NCBI GenBank assembly: GCA_011389535.1
Contig: JAABUE010000004.1
Span: forward strand, 1 to 43,918
Length of the DNA: 43,918 nucleotides
Reading direction: 5' to 3'
Origin: Anaerolineales bacterium
GTDB taxonomy: Bacteria; Chloroflexota; Anaerolineae; Anaerolineales; Villigracilaceae
The notes under the pieces were generated by a model. The model was not told where the DNA came from, searched no databases, and saw only the letters and a list, made by a program, of their open reading frames with translations. This document shows, one piece after another, positions 17,469 through 27,621 of the stretch. The stretch's first letter is position 1, and every line of letters begins with the position of its first letter. The position numbers were made by a program, and so were the translations under genes.

Positions 17469-17680
17469 GTCACTGCGAGGAGGCCCTGAGCGGAGTGTAG
17501 CGAAGTCGAAGGGCCGACGCGGCAGTCTCATATGACCCTGACAAAGAACTTAACTTAGTGCTGTGAGATTGCCAAAGTGCCCGAAAAGGTATATCTCCCT
17601 TTGGCAAACTCGGGGTTGCTCGCACGCGTGCCTGAGCATACCCACTCTGCCGGTCGGCACGGGCAGTGCAGGCAATGACA
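17469..17680. repeat. Composite block of dispersed palindromic repeats
   Basis: The whole gap between the aldo/keto reductase and NUDIX genes is repeat-like. It begins TGTCACTGCGAG and ends GGCAATGACA, the outer ends of the same family seen at 40495. Inside are a GGCCC/GGGCC hairpin module of the CCTGAGCGGAG type (17482-17515), a TTGCCAAAG/CTTTGGCAA inverted repeat, and at 17623-17673 an inverted copy of the 51-bp repeat at 1144-1194. It reads as one repeat invaded by others. Confidence 0.65.
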
Positions 17681-17689
17681 TTTGTAATG

Positions 17690-18139
17690 TTACCATTCTC
17701 CAAACTGCGGGATATCTATCCCGGCGCGGTATTCCTCCAGGCGGCGGCGATGCCCTGGTATGAGCCCCTCCGGGAGGGCATCTAGGGGGAAGAAGCGCAG
17801 CTCAGCGATTTCCTGATCCTGCTTGCCACTAAATGTGAAGTCGGTGCACAGGAAGAGTGCGTTGTGGTCGCTTTTATGTTCGCCGAAGTGAGTGTAGGCT
17901 CCGAGAAGGCGCAACTCTGCCATCTCTGCGCCAATTTCCTCGCGCGCTTCGCGGCGGGCGGCTTCTTCCAGGGTTTCACCCCGTTTGACGCCGCCACCGG
18001 GCATGAACCAGCCGGCCATATAGGTTTGGCGGACGAGCAGCACCTGTCCGTTTTGGATGAGCATGATGCGCACGCCGAGCGTTTTTGGGCGAAAAATGAA
18101 GCTATAGATGCGATAACCCAGGTAAAGCAGACGGATCAT
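17690..18139 (-). CDS. NUDIX hydrolase
   Basis: A 149-residue NUDIX domain with a complete box at 48-70 (GGGVKRGETLEEAARREAREEIG). The first 20 residues (LLYLGYRIYSFIF) are hydrophobic and might make a membrane contact. Its start overlaps the stop of the UvrD-like helicase as ATGA, so the two are translationally coupled; a role in cleaning nucleotide pools alongside repair is plausible but only contextual. Confidence 0.9.
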   Translation of the reverse strand: MIRLLYLGYRIYSFIFRPKTLGVRIMLIQNGQVLLVRQTYMAGWFMPGGGVKRGETLEEAARREAREEIGAEMAELRLLGAYTHFGEHKSDHNALFLCTDFTFSGKQDQEIAELRFFPLDALPEGLIPGHRRRLEEYRAGIDIPQFGEW

Positions 18140-20310
18140 GGAATGATCGTCAGGTTGGCAAGCGAGGCAGCCAGGCGTTTGATGCCGACGCTTTCGAAGA
18201 CTATATCGACAATTTCGTCATCGTCCTGAATGCGGCTATTGAGCACGATCCCCTCCTCCCAGAGGGGGTGGCGGACTCGAGTCCCGGCGCGGTACTTCGA
18301 CTGGATAATGGGAGCAGGTCGTGATGGCTGATTCGGTGCGCTCCAGAGCGTTTCGGGAGCGCGTCCGCGCAGGGCACGTCCCGTCCTTGCTCTGCCGATC
18401 AACAACTCCGGCGGGATGTCGTCCAGGAAGCGGGATGGAAAGGTTTCCTCGGCATAGCCACGCCCGCCACGCTGCACGGAGCGAATCAGGTAGAGGCGGT
18501 CTTTGGCGCGGGTGATCCCAACGTAGAACAGCCGGCGTTCCTCTTCCATTTCTTCAGGCTCATCGAAGGAGCGGCTGTGCGGCAGGATGCCGTCATCCAA
18601 TCCAACAATGAAAACCGCGCCGAATTCCAGTCCTTTGGCGGCGTGCAGGGTGAGCAGGGTGGGCGCATTAACGTTCTCGGTGATGGTGTCCTGGTCGGAG
18701 ATTAGCGCCACATCCTGCAGGAACTCGTCGAGCGTGCGGGTTGCGTAATCCTGGGTCAGGCGGCGTAACTCGCTCACGTTTTCCCAGCGCTCGGCGCCTT
18801 CTTCGGTGCCGTCGTCGAGATAAGACTGGTAACCAATGTCGGTGGCAATGCGGTCGAAGAGTTCGGTTATGGTGGCAATGGGTAAGGCGGCGCGCCAGTT
18901 GGCAAGCATGCCGGCAAAATCGGCCAGCGGCGCGACGGCGCGAGCGGAGAAACCCTCCCAGTAGGGTGAGTTCGAACCGCGGGCCAGGTCAAGCAGTACA
19001 GCTCCGGCGCTAAGTCCCTGTTGGCGGGCAACAAGGTGCAGGTTGGTGAGGGTCTTGTCTCCAATCCCACGCGGCGGTACGTTGATGACCCGGTCGAGGC
19101 TGGCTTCATCATTGGAGTTGTAGACCAGGCGCAGGAAGGCGATCATGTCCCTGACCTCGCGGCGCCCGTAGAAGCGCTGCGCGCCGACCAAGCGATAAGG
19201 CAGGCGGGCCTGCAGGAAAGCTTCTTCCAGCAGACGAGACTGGGCGTTGGTGCGGTACATCACGGCGCACTCGCCGGGCTCAAACTGGCCGCTGGCAACC
19301 AGTTGGGCAATGGAGTCTACGACGAAAGAGGCCTCAGCGTAATCGTCAGGCGCTTCATAGTAGAAGAGTTTCTCTCCATGCCCACGCTCGGTGAACAATT
19401 GCTTGCGACGGCGGTTACGGGCACGGTCGATGACCGACATGGCCGCATCAAGAATGTTCTGCCTGGAACGGTAATTCTGTTCCAATAAGATGACCTGCGC
19501 ATCGGGGAAGTCCTGCTCGAAGCGCTGCACGTTGCGCCAATCAGCGCCGCGCCAGCGGTACACGCTCTGGTCGGGGTCGCCAACCACAAAGACGTTGTGA
19601 TGCGCCGAGGCCAGGTGCTTGATCAGCGTATATTGCGCAACATTCGTATCCTGGAACTCATCCACCAGCACGTGCCTGAAGCGCTGCGCATATTTCTCGC
19701 GTACCGCCGGATTTTCTTCCAGCAGGCGGGCCGTATAAACGAGGATATCGTCGAAGTCCACCGCGTTGCTGGCGATCAGCCGCTTTTGATACTCTACATA
19801 GATACGCTTCACCACCTCATCACGATAAGTGGTGGTTGGATAATCGTCCGCGCCGATCAGTTCGTTCTTGGCGTTGGATATGGCGCCATGCACGCTGGTC
19901 GGCCGGTACATTTTGTCGTTCAGGTTGAATTCACGGATGATGCTCTTGACGAGCCGTACCTGGTCGTCAGCGTCGAAAATGACGTAGTTGGCCTCCACAG
20001 GCAAAACGTCCGCTTCGCGGCGCAGGATGCGGGCACAGGTTGAGTGGAAGGTGCCGAGCATCATCCCCTGGGTAGCGTACTCGCCCAGCAAGTTGTCCAC
20101 GCGTGATTCCATTTCGCGCGCCGCTTTATTGGTAAATGTGACAGCCAGGATCTGATACGGACGCACCCCCTCATAGGCAATCAGGTAAGCGATGCGCTGG
20201 GTCAGTACCCGCGTCTTGCCGGACCCGGGGCCTGCCAGCACTAAAACTGGCCCAGCCCCCGCCGATACAGCTTGCCGTTGCCGGGGATTGAGGTGTTCTA
20301 AGAAGTCCAT
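18136..20310 (-). CDS. UvrD/PcrA-type ATP-dependent DNA helicase
   Basis: A superfamily 1A helicase of 724 residues that translocates 3'-5' on single-stranded DNA in nucleotide excision repair, mismatch repair or replication restart. Motifs in order are the Q-motif region LNPRQRQAV, Walker A AGPGSGKT, Walker B DEFQDTN, VGDPDQSVYRWRGAD, LEQNYRS, TLHAAKGLEF and the VGITRAKDRLYL motif VI. The C-terminal 80 residues include a conserved GTRVRHPLWEEG segment, the Tudor-like tail typical of PcrA. Length fits PcrA. There is no Shine-Dalgarno: the ATG directly follows a repeat arm ending TCTCCTT. Confidence 0.95.
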   Translation of the reverse strand: MDFLEHLNPRQRQAVSAGAGPVLVLAGPGSGKTRVLTQRIAYLIAYEGVRPYQILAVTFTNKAAREMESRVDNLLGEYATQGMMLGTFHSTCARILRREADVLPVEANYVIFDADDQVRLVKSIIREFNLNDKMYRPTSVHGAISNAKNELIGADDYPTTTYRDEVVKRIYVEYQKRLIASNAVDFDDILVYTARLLEENPAVREKYAQRFRHVLVDEFQDTNVAQYTLIKHLASAHHNVFVVGDPDQSVYRWRGADWRNVQRFEQDFPDAQVILLEQNYRSRQNILDAAMSVIDRARNRRRKQLFTERGHGEKLFYYEAPDDYAEASFVVDSIAQLVASGQFEPGECAVMYRTNAQSRLLEEAFLQARLPYRLVGAQRFYGRREVRDMIAFLRLVYNSNDEASLDRVINVPPRGIGDKTLTNLHLVARQQGLSAGAVLLDLARGSNSPYWEGFSARAVAPLADFAGMLANWRAALPIATITELFDRIATDIGYQSYLDDGTEEGAERWENVSELRRLTQDYATRTLDEFLQDVALISDQDTITENVNAPTLLTLHAAKGLEFGAVFIVGLDDGILPHSRSFDEPEEMEEERRLFYVGITRAKDRLYLIRSVQRGGRGYAEETFPSRFLDDIPPELLIGRARTGRALRGRAPETLWSAPNQPSRPAPIIQSKYRAGTRVRHPLWEEGIVLNSRIQDDDEIVDIVFESVGIKRLAASLANLTIIP

Positions 20311-20312
20311 AA

Positions 20313-20363
20313 GGAGAATAGAGAATAGAGAGCAGTCCCGGTTAAGGTCATTCTCTATTCTCC
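20313..20363. repeat. 14-bp perfect inverted repeat before uvrD
   Basis: Arms GGAGAATAGAGAAT (20313-20326) and ATTCTCTATTCTCC (20350-20363) are perfect and lie between mscL and the helicase gene. One arm ends two bases from the helicase ATG. It resembles the element at 39091-39129: both have a GAGAGCAGT stretch after the left arm. Confidence 0.7.
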
Positions 20364-20376
20364 GAGCATCTGTTCT

Positions 20377-20772
20377 CTAAAGCTCCGACGTGCAGTTAGG
20401 GCAACGTGTTGCCTTAATGGGAATGGTAGTATAACAAAAAGCGCAGTCTTTTGTGGTCGGCGCTTCGGGAGGAACATCTTTTTCTTTTCTCTCCAGGCTG
20501 TTCGCGGCCTTGACGATCAGGAAGATAATGATGGCCACAATCAGGAAGTCGACGATAGCCTGAATGAAATTGCCCCAGGTAACAACCGCGTTACCGACTG
20601 TAAAGGCCAGGCCGGAGAAATCGACGCCGCCCATTAACAGCCCGATCAACGGCATCAGGATATCGTCCACGAGCGACGTGATGATCTGGCCAAAGGCAAC
20701 GCCGATGATAACAGCCACAGCCAGATCCAAGACGTTGCCGCGCATGACAAATTCTCTGAATTCTTTTAACAT
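20377..20772 (-). CDS. mscL: Large-conductance mechanosensitive channel with C-terminal four-cysteine tail
   Basis: A 131-residue MscL, the homopentameric channel that opens under membrane tension to release solutes after hypo-osmotic shock. The N-terminal amphipathic helix ([13 protein letters not shown]), TM1 (14-44) and TM2 (70-90) are intact. In place of the usual short charged C-terminal helix it ends in a zinc-ribbon-like knuckle, Cys110-X2-Cys113 and Cys124-X2-Cys127. AGGAGG precedes the start. It lies 66 bases upstream of uvrD on the same strand. Confidence 0.95.
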   Translation of the reverse strand: MLKEFREFVMRGNVLDLAVAVIIGVAFGQIITSLVDDILMPLIGLLMGGVDFSGLAFTVGNAVVTWGNFIQAIVDFLIVAIIIFLIVKAANSLERKEKDVPPEAPTTKDCAFCYTTIPIKATRCPNCTSEL

Positions 20773-20989
20773 TTCGCCTCCTGGAGGGAATCATGGAACT
20801 GATCGTATTCTATTTTAGGAAATGCTTGCTGTCAACAAACGGTTGGAATTTGTTGTTTTTTAGCGCAGAATTAAAAACAATACTCCGGTATCTGTAAGAA
20901 ACAATACTGTGGTACTATTTAAAACACTACTGGAGGACTGTTTTTGTTCCCCACGACTTACCATCGATTACCATACGTTTGTAGTACTG

Positions 20990-21017
20990 TTGACGGCCTT
21001 GGAGAATTAGGTATAAT
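20990..21017 (+). promoter_or_regulatory. Predicted sigma-70-type promoter of the peptide ABC locus
   Basis: TTGACG (20990-20995) and TATAAT (21012-21017) are 16 bases apart. The start would be near 21024, leaving an 80-base leader before the first ATPase gene. Upstream in the same 334-base gap is a direct repeat, AACAATACT-N2-GGTA, at 20876 and 20900, which could be a regulator site. The rest of the gap is AT-rich and without a gene. Confidence 0.65.
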
Positions 21018-21106
21018 TTAATCACTCCGCATAATTAAATACCTAGTTCCGCACAAAACTAGTAGTTCGCATTTTCCATTCCAATTTAGAAAAGGACCTT
21101 TCGCGG

Positions 21107-22095
<989 letters not shown>

Positions 22096-22099
<4 letters not shown>

Positions 22100-23088
22100 G
22101 CACGAACAATGATGTCTTGGTTCACATTGATGAATTGGTCATGCACTTCCCCATTTACCGGGGCGTAATTCGACGCCAGGTGGGCGCCGTACATGCGGTA
22201 GACGGTGTTTCATTTGATATCAAAAGGGGTGAAACTCTCGGGCTGGTCGGGGAGTCAGGTTGCGGAAAATCCACGACGGGCCGGGCCATTTTACAACTAT
22301 ACAGACCGACATCCGGCCAGGTCATTTTCGATGGTGTCAACCTAATAGATGTTAAAGGGGAAGAACTGCGCAAGATGCGTCGCAAGATGCAGATGATCTT
22401 CCAGGATCCATATGCCAGCCTGAACCCGCGCATGACCGTGGCGGATATTGTCGGCGAGCCTCTCATGGTGCATAACGTTGCCAATGCCAGGGAAATTAAA
22501 GAGCGCGTCGACAACTTACTGGAGTTGGTGAAGCTAAACCCGTCGTTTGCTGACCGTTACCCGCACGAGTTCTCCGGTGGTCAACGCCAGCGTATTGGCG
22601 TGGCGCGCGCGTTAGCCTTGCAGCCTTCCTTTATCATTTGCGATGAGCCCATCTCCGCATTGGATGTCTCCATTCAAGCGCAGGTGGTCAACTTGTTGGA
22701 GGAATTGCAGGAGCAGTTCAATCTAACCTATTTGTTCATCGCGCACGACCTCTCCATGGTGCGCCATATCAGTAACCGGGTGGCAGTGATGTATCTGGGC
22801 ATTTTTGCTGAAATGGCTGATCGCGATGAAATTTATTTGCAGCCTCTCCACCCCTATACGCAGGCCTTACTTTCTGCCGTGCCTATTCCCGACCCGGTTG
22901 CAGACGCCAAGCGTCAGCGTGTGATTCTCGAGGGTGACGTACCTTCGCCGATAAATCCACCCTCGGGCTGCCGTTTCCGCACGCGCTGCCCGATTGCAGA
23001 GCCGATTTGCGCTGAAGAACGGCCTGCATTCCGGGAAATAAAGCCCGGTCACTTTACGGCCTGCCACTTTTCGGAAAGATTTCTATAG
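22096..23088 (+). CDS. Peptide ABC transporter ATP-binding protein, OppF/DppF-type (first pair)
   Basis: A 330-residue ABC ATPase, the natural partner of the preceding OppD-type protein. The family start [25 protein letters not shown], Walker [10 protein letters not shown], signature [15 protein letters not shown] and Walker [12 protein letters not shown] are all intact. The C-terminal domain has the [14 protein letters not shown] cysteines. ATGA overlap with the upstream gene couples translation. About 100 bases separate it from the binding-protein gene. Confidence 0.95.
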
Positions 23089-23100
23089 AATAAATAATGG

Positions 23101-23127
23101 AAGGAGGTGATGAACCCGTATAGATAA
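23101..23127 (+). promoter_or_regulatory. Full anti-SD-complementary motif with five-codon ORF
   Basis: AAGGAGGTGAT at 23101-23111 is fully complementary to the usual 3' end of 16S rRNA. It runs into a mini-ORF (ATG at 23110, encoding MNPYR then stop), but only two bases separate AGGAGG from that ATG, too close for normal initiation. The real gene starts 60 bases further with its own site. It may be a ribosome standby or leader-peptide element; this is speculative. Confidence 0.35.
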
Positions 23128-23186
23128 TCTAGTACTAACTCAATTTGTTGTATCCAAACTCTACTAAATACGTGAGGAGAAGAAAG

Positions 23187-25256
23187 ATGCGTAAACTTTT
23201 TGTTTTACTGAGCCTGTTGATCGCTCTGAGCATGGTCTTCGCTGCCTGCGCTCCGGCGCCGGAAGCACCTGCCCAGCCCGAACAACCTCAGCAACCTGCT
23301 CCGACTACAGAACCTGGTCAGCCTGAGCAGCCTACCGCCGAAGAGCCCTCTACTGGCTTTACATCCAAGGACCCGACGACCTTTGTTGCGGTCTCTTTTG
23401 GTGAGCCTGACCTGCTCGACCCGGCTCTCGACTATGAAACCGCCGGCGGCGAAGTTCTCCAGAATGTCTATGAGACGCTGGTGACCTACAAGGGCAACAC
23501 TCTGTCCGAGTTCGAGCCCCTGCTGGCTGAATCCTGGGAACTCTCTGACGACGGCCTGACCTACAGCTTCCAGCTGCATCAAGGCGTCCAGTTCCATGAT
23601 GGCGCCGACCTGACCGCCTCAGACGTGACCTATTCGTTCGTGCGCGGCATGTTGCAGGGCGGTGGCAGCTCGCCGCAGTTCCTGATCATCGAGCCTTTCT
23701 ACGGCGTTGGCACGACCGATATCTCCGAGATGGTCGAGGTCGCTCAGACCTTCGGTCTCGAAGCTTTGGCTGATGGCGTCTCAACCGAGGAACTCGGTGA
23801 GCTTCCATATGTGCTCTACGATGATGTCGAAGCGATGAAGGCTGTCGATCCCGAGATCCTGGTGGGCGTTTGCGAGGATCTCTACTCTAAGTTCGTGACC
23901 GATGATGCCGCTGGCACCGTCGACATGACCCTGGCCCTGCCCTGGGCGCCCTTCATCTCCACCATTGCGGGCTACTGGAGCTCCGCCATGGACCAGGATT
24001 GGGTTGCCGCGAACGGCGGTTGGGATGGCTCCTGCGAAACCTGGCAGGATTACTATGCCATGCAGCCAGAGAACAACCCGATCTACGATATCGCCAATGG
24101 CACCGGCCCGTTCATGCTCGATCACTGGACCCCCGGTGAAGAGGTCGTCCTGGTGCGCAACGATAATTACTGGCGCGAACCCGCCCAGCTCGAGCGCATT
24201 GTCTTGCAAAACGTTTCCGAGTGGAGCACCCGCTTCGCCATGATGCAGGCCGGTGACGCTGACTGGGTTGCCGTTCCGGTTGAGAACCGCTCCCAGATGG
24301 ACGCGCTGGTCGGCGAAACCTGCAACTGGGATAATGACCTGGTTGACTACGTCTGCGAAGTTACCGATGACAGCAACCCGTTCCGTGTAGCCTTGGGCCG
24401 CTCCGGCAACACCCGCTCCGACATTTTCTTCAACTTCAACGTCTCTAACCCGGACGGCAGCAATACCTATCTCGGTTCCGGCCAGTTGGACGGCAACGGC
24501 ATCCCGGCCGACTTCTTCAGCGATATCCACATCCGCAAGGCCTTCAACTACTGCTTCGATTGGGACACCTACATCAATGATATCTTCTCTGGTGAGGCCA
24601 TCCAGTCGAAGAGCCTGACAGTTGAGGACATGCCCGGCTGGAATGAGGATGACCCGACCTACAACTTCGACCTGGCCAAATGCGAGGAAGAGTTCAAACT
24701 GGCTGATGCTGACAAAGACGGCATCCCCGCTGGTGAGGACCCCGAAGGCGACATCTGGACCACCGGTTTCCGCTTCTCCGGTACCTACAACCAGGGCAAC
24801 ACCACCCGCCAGACCCTCGTCGAAATGGTCTCCCTGAACGTCAACACGGTCAACGAGCTGTTCATTGTCGAGTCTGTTGGCCTGCCTTGGCCTGCCTTCC
24901 TGCGTTCTCTCAACGCCCGACTGGCCCCGTTGTTCTTCGTCGGCTGGCATGAAGATATCCACGACCCGCACAACTGGTACGTGCCCTACCTGGTGACATT
25001 CTACGCGACCCGCTCGAGCATCCCGCAAGAGCTCAAAGACCAATATAGCCCGCTGATTAATGCTGGCGTGCTCGAGAACGACCCGGTCGCCCGCAACGAG
25101 ATCTACCGGGAATTGAACCAGTTGATCTACGACAACCCGCCCGGCATCATCGGTGTGCTTGGCACCAGCCACACTTTCCTGCCCCGTTACGTCCAGGGCG
25201 TCCAATGGAACCAGAACTACAGCAACTGGTACTATTACCCGATGTACAAGGAATAG
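23187..25256 (+). CDS. Peptide ABC transporter substrate-binding lipoprotein (SBP family 5)
   Basis: A 689-residue extracellular solute-binding protein that delivers peptides or related ligands to the permeases. The lipobox FAAC places the anchor at Cys21, followed by a Pro/Gln/Glu-rich linker. The SBP family 5 core is clear: FGEPDLLDPALDYETAG, ESWELSDDGLTYSFQLHQGVQFHDG, and GTGPFMLDHWTPGEEVVLVRNDNYW. It is about 150 residues longer than typical OppA. An EF-hand-like DxDxDG loop (Asp507, Asp509, Asp511) suggests Ca2+ binding. Codon choice is strongly biased to C/G third positions, as in highly expressed genes. Start chosen at the ATG with GAGGAG. Confidence 0.93.
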   Translation: MRKLFVLLSLLIALSMVFAACAPAPEAPAQPEQPQQPAPTTEPGQPEQPTAEEPSTGFTSKDPTTFVAVSFGEPDLLDPALDYETAGGEVLQNVYETLVTYKGNTLSEFEPLLAESWELSDDGLTYSFQLHQGVQFHDGADLTASDVTYSFVRGMLQGGGSSPQFLIIEPFYGVGTTDISEMVEVAQTFGLEALADGVSTEELGELPYVLYDDVEAMKAVDPEILVGVCEDLYSKFVTDDAAGTVDMTLALPWAPFISTIAGYWSSAMDQDWVAANGGWDGSCETWQDYYAMQPENNPIYDIANGTGPFMLDHWTPGEEVVLVRNDNYWREPAQLERIVLQNVSEWSTRFAMMQAGDADWVAVPVENRSQMDALVGETCNWDNDLVDYVCEVTDDSNPFRVALGRSGNTRSDIFFNFNVSNPDGSNTYLGSGQLDGNGIPADFFSDIHIRKAFNYCFDWDTYINDIFSGEAIQSKSLTVEDMPGWNEDDPTYNFDLAKCEEEFKLADADKDGIPAGEDPEGDIWTTGFRFSGTYNQGNTTRQTLVEMVSLNVNTVNELFIVESVGLPWPAFLRSLNARLAPLFFVGWHEDIHDPHNWYVPYLVTFYATRSSIPQELKDQYSPLINAGVLENDPVARNEIYRELNQLIYDNPPGIIGVLGTSHTFLPRYVQGVQWNQNYSNWYYYPMYKE

Positions 25257-25283
25257 AAAGTTTCTGTAGAAGTAGAACCTTTA

Positions 25284-25311
25284 TGTGGGGAGCCCAACCG
25301 GGCTCCCCACA
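25284..25311 (+). terminator. 12-bp hairpin after the binding-protein gene
   Basis: TGTGGGGAGCCC and GGGCTCCCCACA pair perfectly around an AACC loop, 28 bases after the stop. No T run follows, so it is better seen as an RNA-stabilising or attenuating hairpin than a full terminator. Confidence 0.6.
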
Positions 25312-25410
25312 ACTTCCTAAAATCATGGATTTTGTTCTGCCGAAAGCGACGAATCTCCTTTCGCCGTTTTCCGGATAACATGATCTTGTGAGTTTTCAAG
25401 AAAATGGGGT

Positions 25411-25451
25411 GTGGGGTGTTCGGGTGGGTGAAACCCACCCGAACACCCCAC
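25411..25451 (+). terminator. 19-bp hairpin before the permease genes
   Basis: A perfect 19-bp stem begins GTGGGGTGTTCGGG and closes on a GAA loop. A pyrimidine stretch with five Ts follows at about 25461-25467. With the hairpin at 25284 it forms a tandem structure that may keep binding-protein mRNA abundant relative to permease mRNA. Confidence 0.6.
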
Positions 25452-25502
25452 TTCCCCCTCTCTTTTTGAAATGAAACATATTCTTGATAGAAGGAGTAAA
25501 GA

Positions 25503-26567
25503 ATGGCAACGTATATTATCAGACGCTTGTTGCTCGTGCCGGTCTTGCTCTTCGGCGTGACGATCCTGATCTTTGGAATGCTGCAGTTCCTCACGCCGGT
25601 CGAGCGTTCAGCCCTGTATGTCCGCGAGATCCCCAAGAATGAAAGGCAGATCAACAGTATCATACTTAGATACGGTCTTGATCAGCCATTATACGTTCAG
25701 TACTGGCGCTGGCTGACTGGTACGAAGGATCAGCTCACTGGCGAACGGAATGGCGGCATCCTTTTCGGTGATTTCGGCTGGTCGCGCACCGGTTCCCAAC
25801 CTGTAGCCAATTTGATCAGGACTCGCTTTCCGAACACTTTGGACCTGACCCTCTGGGCACTAGGACCGGTGATCCTGGTAGGCATCTGGCTGGGAGTCCA
25901 GGCGGCTGTCCATCATAATGGTTTTATCGACCAGGCCGGGCGCATGTTCAGCATTATCGGTACGTCTTTCCCAACCTTCGTATTCGGCTTGCTGGTATTG
26001 ATGATCTTCTATGCCAACCTGCAATGGTTCCCGCCGGGAAGACTCTCGACAGCCATGACTGTGGTTGTAAGAGCCGCGAGTTTCAAGTCCTACACTTCGC
26101 TCTTGACGATTGATAGCTTGTTGAATGGCCGCTTTGACGTGTTCATTGATGCGCTCAGGCACATGATTTTGCCCATCCTGACGCTTTCTTATCTAAGCTG
26201 GGCTGTTTTTCTGCGCGTGACTCGTTCCTCGATGCTCGAAACCCTGCGCCAGGAGTACGTCACCACGGCGCGCGCCAAGGGCCTGCCAGAGCGGGATGTG
26301 ATTTATAAGCATGCCCGCCCCAACGCCATGATCCCGGTCATTACCCTGGCCGGCTTCACCGTGGTCGGCTTGATGGGCGGCGTGGTCATCACTGAAACGG
26401 TTTTCGATTATCCGGGCATTGGAAAGGCGGCCGCCGAGGCGGCGCAGCAACTGGATGTAATTACGGTTCTTGGTTTTGCCCTTTTCAACGGTTTCATCCT
26501 GATCATTGCCAATCTTGTCGTCGATATTTTGTATGCGGTCATCGATCCCCGCGTACGCCTGTCCTGA
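25503..26567 (+). CDS. Peptide ABC transporter permease, DppB/OppB-type
   Basis: A 354-residue inner-membrane permease with six predicted helices. The N-terminal helix RRLLLVPVLLFGVTILIFGML and the cytoplasmic EAA loop (EYVTTARAKGLPERDVIYKHARPNAMIPV) are characteristic, the latter contacting the ATPases. The C-terminal GGVVITETVFDYPGIGK is family-typical. About 55 extra residues between the first helix and NLIRTRFPNTL are the usual periplasmic loop. It follows the hairpin pair and lies 10 bases before the second permease. Confidence 0.95.
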   Translation: MATYIIRRLLLVPVLLFGVTILIFGMLQFLTPVERSALYVREIPKNERQINSIILRYGLDQPLYVQYWRWLTGTKDQLTGERNGGILFGDFGWSRTGSQPVANLIRTRFPNTLDLTLWALGPVILVGIWLGVQAAVHHNGFIDQAGRMFSIIGTSFPTFVFGLLVLMIFYANLQWFPPGRLSTAMTVVVRAASFKSYTSLLTIDSLLNGRFDVFIDALRHMILPILTLSYLSWAVFLRVTRSSMLETLRQEYVTTARAKGLPERDVIYKHARPNAMIPVITLAGFTVVGLMGGVVITETVFDYPGIGKAAAEAAQQLDVITVLGFALFNGFILIIANLVVDILYAVIDPRVRLS

Positions 26568-26577
26568 GGAGTTAATT

Positions 26578-27618
26578 ATGGCTCAAACTGCACCTACCGG
26601 AGATAACACCCTCCTGACCGAAGCCATTCCAATGCGAAAAATCGGGCGCCTGGAGCGATTCCTGGGCCCCGAAAACCATCGCGTCCTGGTAGGACTGTTC
26701 AAGACGCCGGCCTCGATCGTGGGTTTTTCGTTGATCCTGTTTTTCGTGGTTGTTGCGCTGGCTGCTCCTTGGATTGCACCGCCAATCAATCCCAACGATC
26801 CTTACAGGATCCCGCGCGATGGATTCAGGTCCGTTCCGCAGCCCATGGGGTCTGAGTGGAAAGTGAGACAACCGCCCTTGCCTTTCTGGTGGGAACCGAT
26901 TATGGGGACGGATCAATGGGTTCATCTCTTTGGCACTTCTGAAGGCCAATATGATGTGTTTTACGGGGTGGTCTGGGGAGTACGGACAGCCTTCAAGACG
27001 GGTATGATCGTGGTGATTTCGACTTTCCTGATTGGCATTACCGTCGGTTCGGTCTCCGCCTATTATGGCGGCGCTGTCGATAATTTCATCATGCGCATCG
27101 TGGACGTGTTCCTGACCCTGCCGTTCATCTTAGCAGCGTTGATCATGGCTGCCGTGCTGACGCCAAAAATTGGGCGCAGTTTGGTTCCATCGATCCTGGC
27201 ATTGATCACCTTTGGATGGATGGGATACGCGCGTATCATCCGGGGCGATATCCTTTCCACCAAAGAGCGCGATTATGTCATGGCAGCGCGCGTGATCGGC
27301 GTAAAAGACAGCCGCATCCTTTTCCGGCATATCCTGCCTAACGCCATCTTCCCCACCCTGGTATTGGCCTCCCTGGCAATTGGCGACGTGGTTCTTGGTT
27401 TTGCGGCGCTTTCCTTCCTGGGGGTCGGCACCGAGGTAGGCTATGCGGACTGGGGTCAGGTGCTCTCCTTTGCCCGCAACTGGATCATAAGCCTGGACCA
27501 ATACTGGTACATCGTGGTCTGGCCTGGCCTGACTCTTGTACTCTTTGTCATGGGTTGGAATCTGCTCGGGGATGCACTGCGCGATATCCTTGACCCGCGC
27601 ATGCGCGGCAAATCCTGA
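26578..27618 (+). CDS. Peptide ABC transporter permease, DppC/OppC-type
   Basis: A 346-residue permease that forms the translocation pore with the preceding protein. It shows the DppC N-terminal cytoplasmic segment, a first helix (ASIVGFSLILFFVVVALAAP), and the EAA loop DYVMAARVIGVKDSRILFRHILPN. The start at 26578 has GAGGAG seven bases upstream; the longer frame overlaps the upstream gene. There are only two permease genes in the locus for two ATPase pairs and three binding proteins. Confidence 0.95.
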   Translation: MAQTAPTGDNTLLTEAIPMRKIGRLERFLGPENHRVLVGLFKTPASIVGFSLILFFVVVALAAPWIAPPINPNDPYRIPRDGFRSVPQPMGSEWKVRQPPLPFWWEPIMGTDQWVHLFGTSEGQYDVFYGVVWGVRTAFKTGMIVVISTFLIGITVGSVSAYYGGAVDNFIMRIVDVFLTLPFILAALIMAAVLTPKIGRSLVPSILALITFGWMGYARIIRGDILSTKERDYVMAARVIGVKDSRILFRHILPNAIFPTLVLASLAIGDVVLGFAALSFLGVGTEVGYADWGQVLSFARNWIISLDQYWYIVVWPGLTLVLFVMGWNLLGDALRDILDPRMRGKS

Positions 27619-27621
27619 TCT

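Noticed and set aside
23781-25205. 474-codon open frame on the minus strand
   Set aside because: It is antisense to the large binding-protein gene, whose strong third-position C/G bias keeps the opposite strand open; the translation shows no domain.
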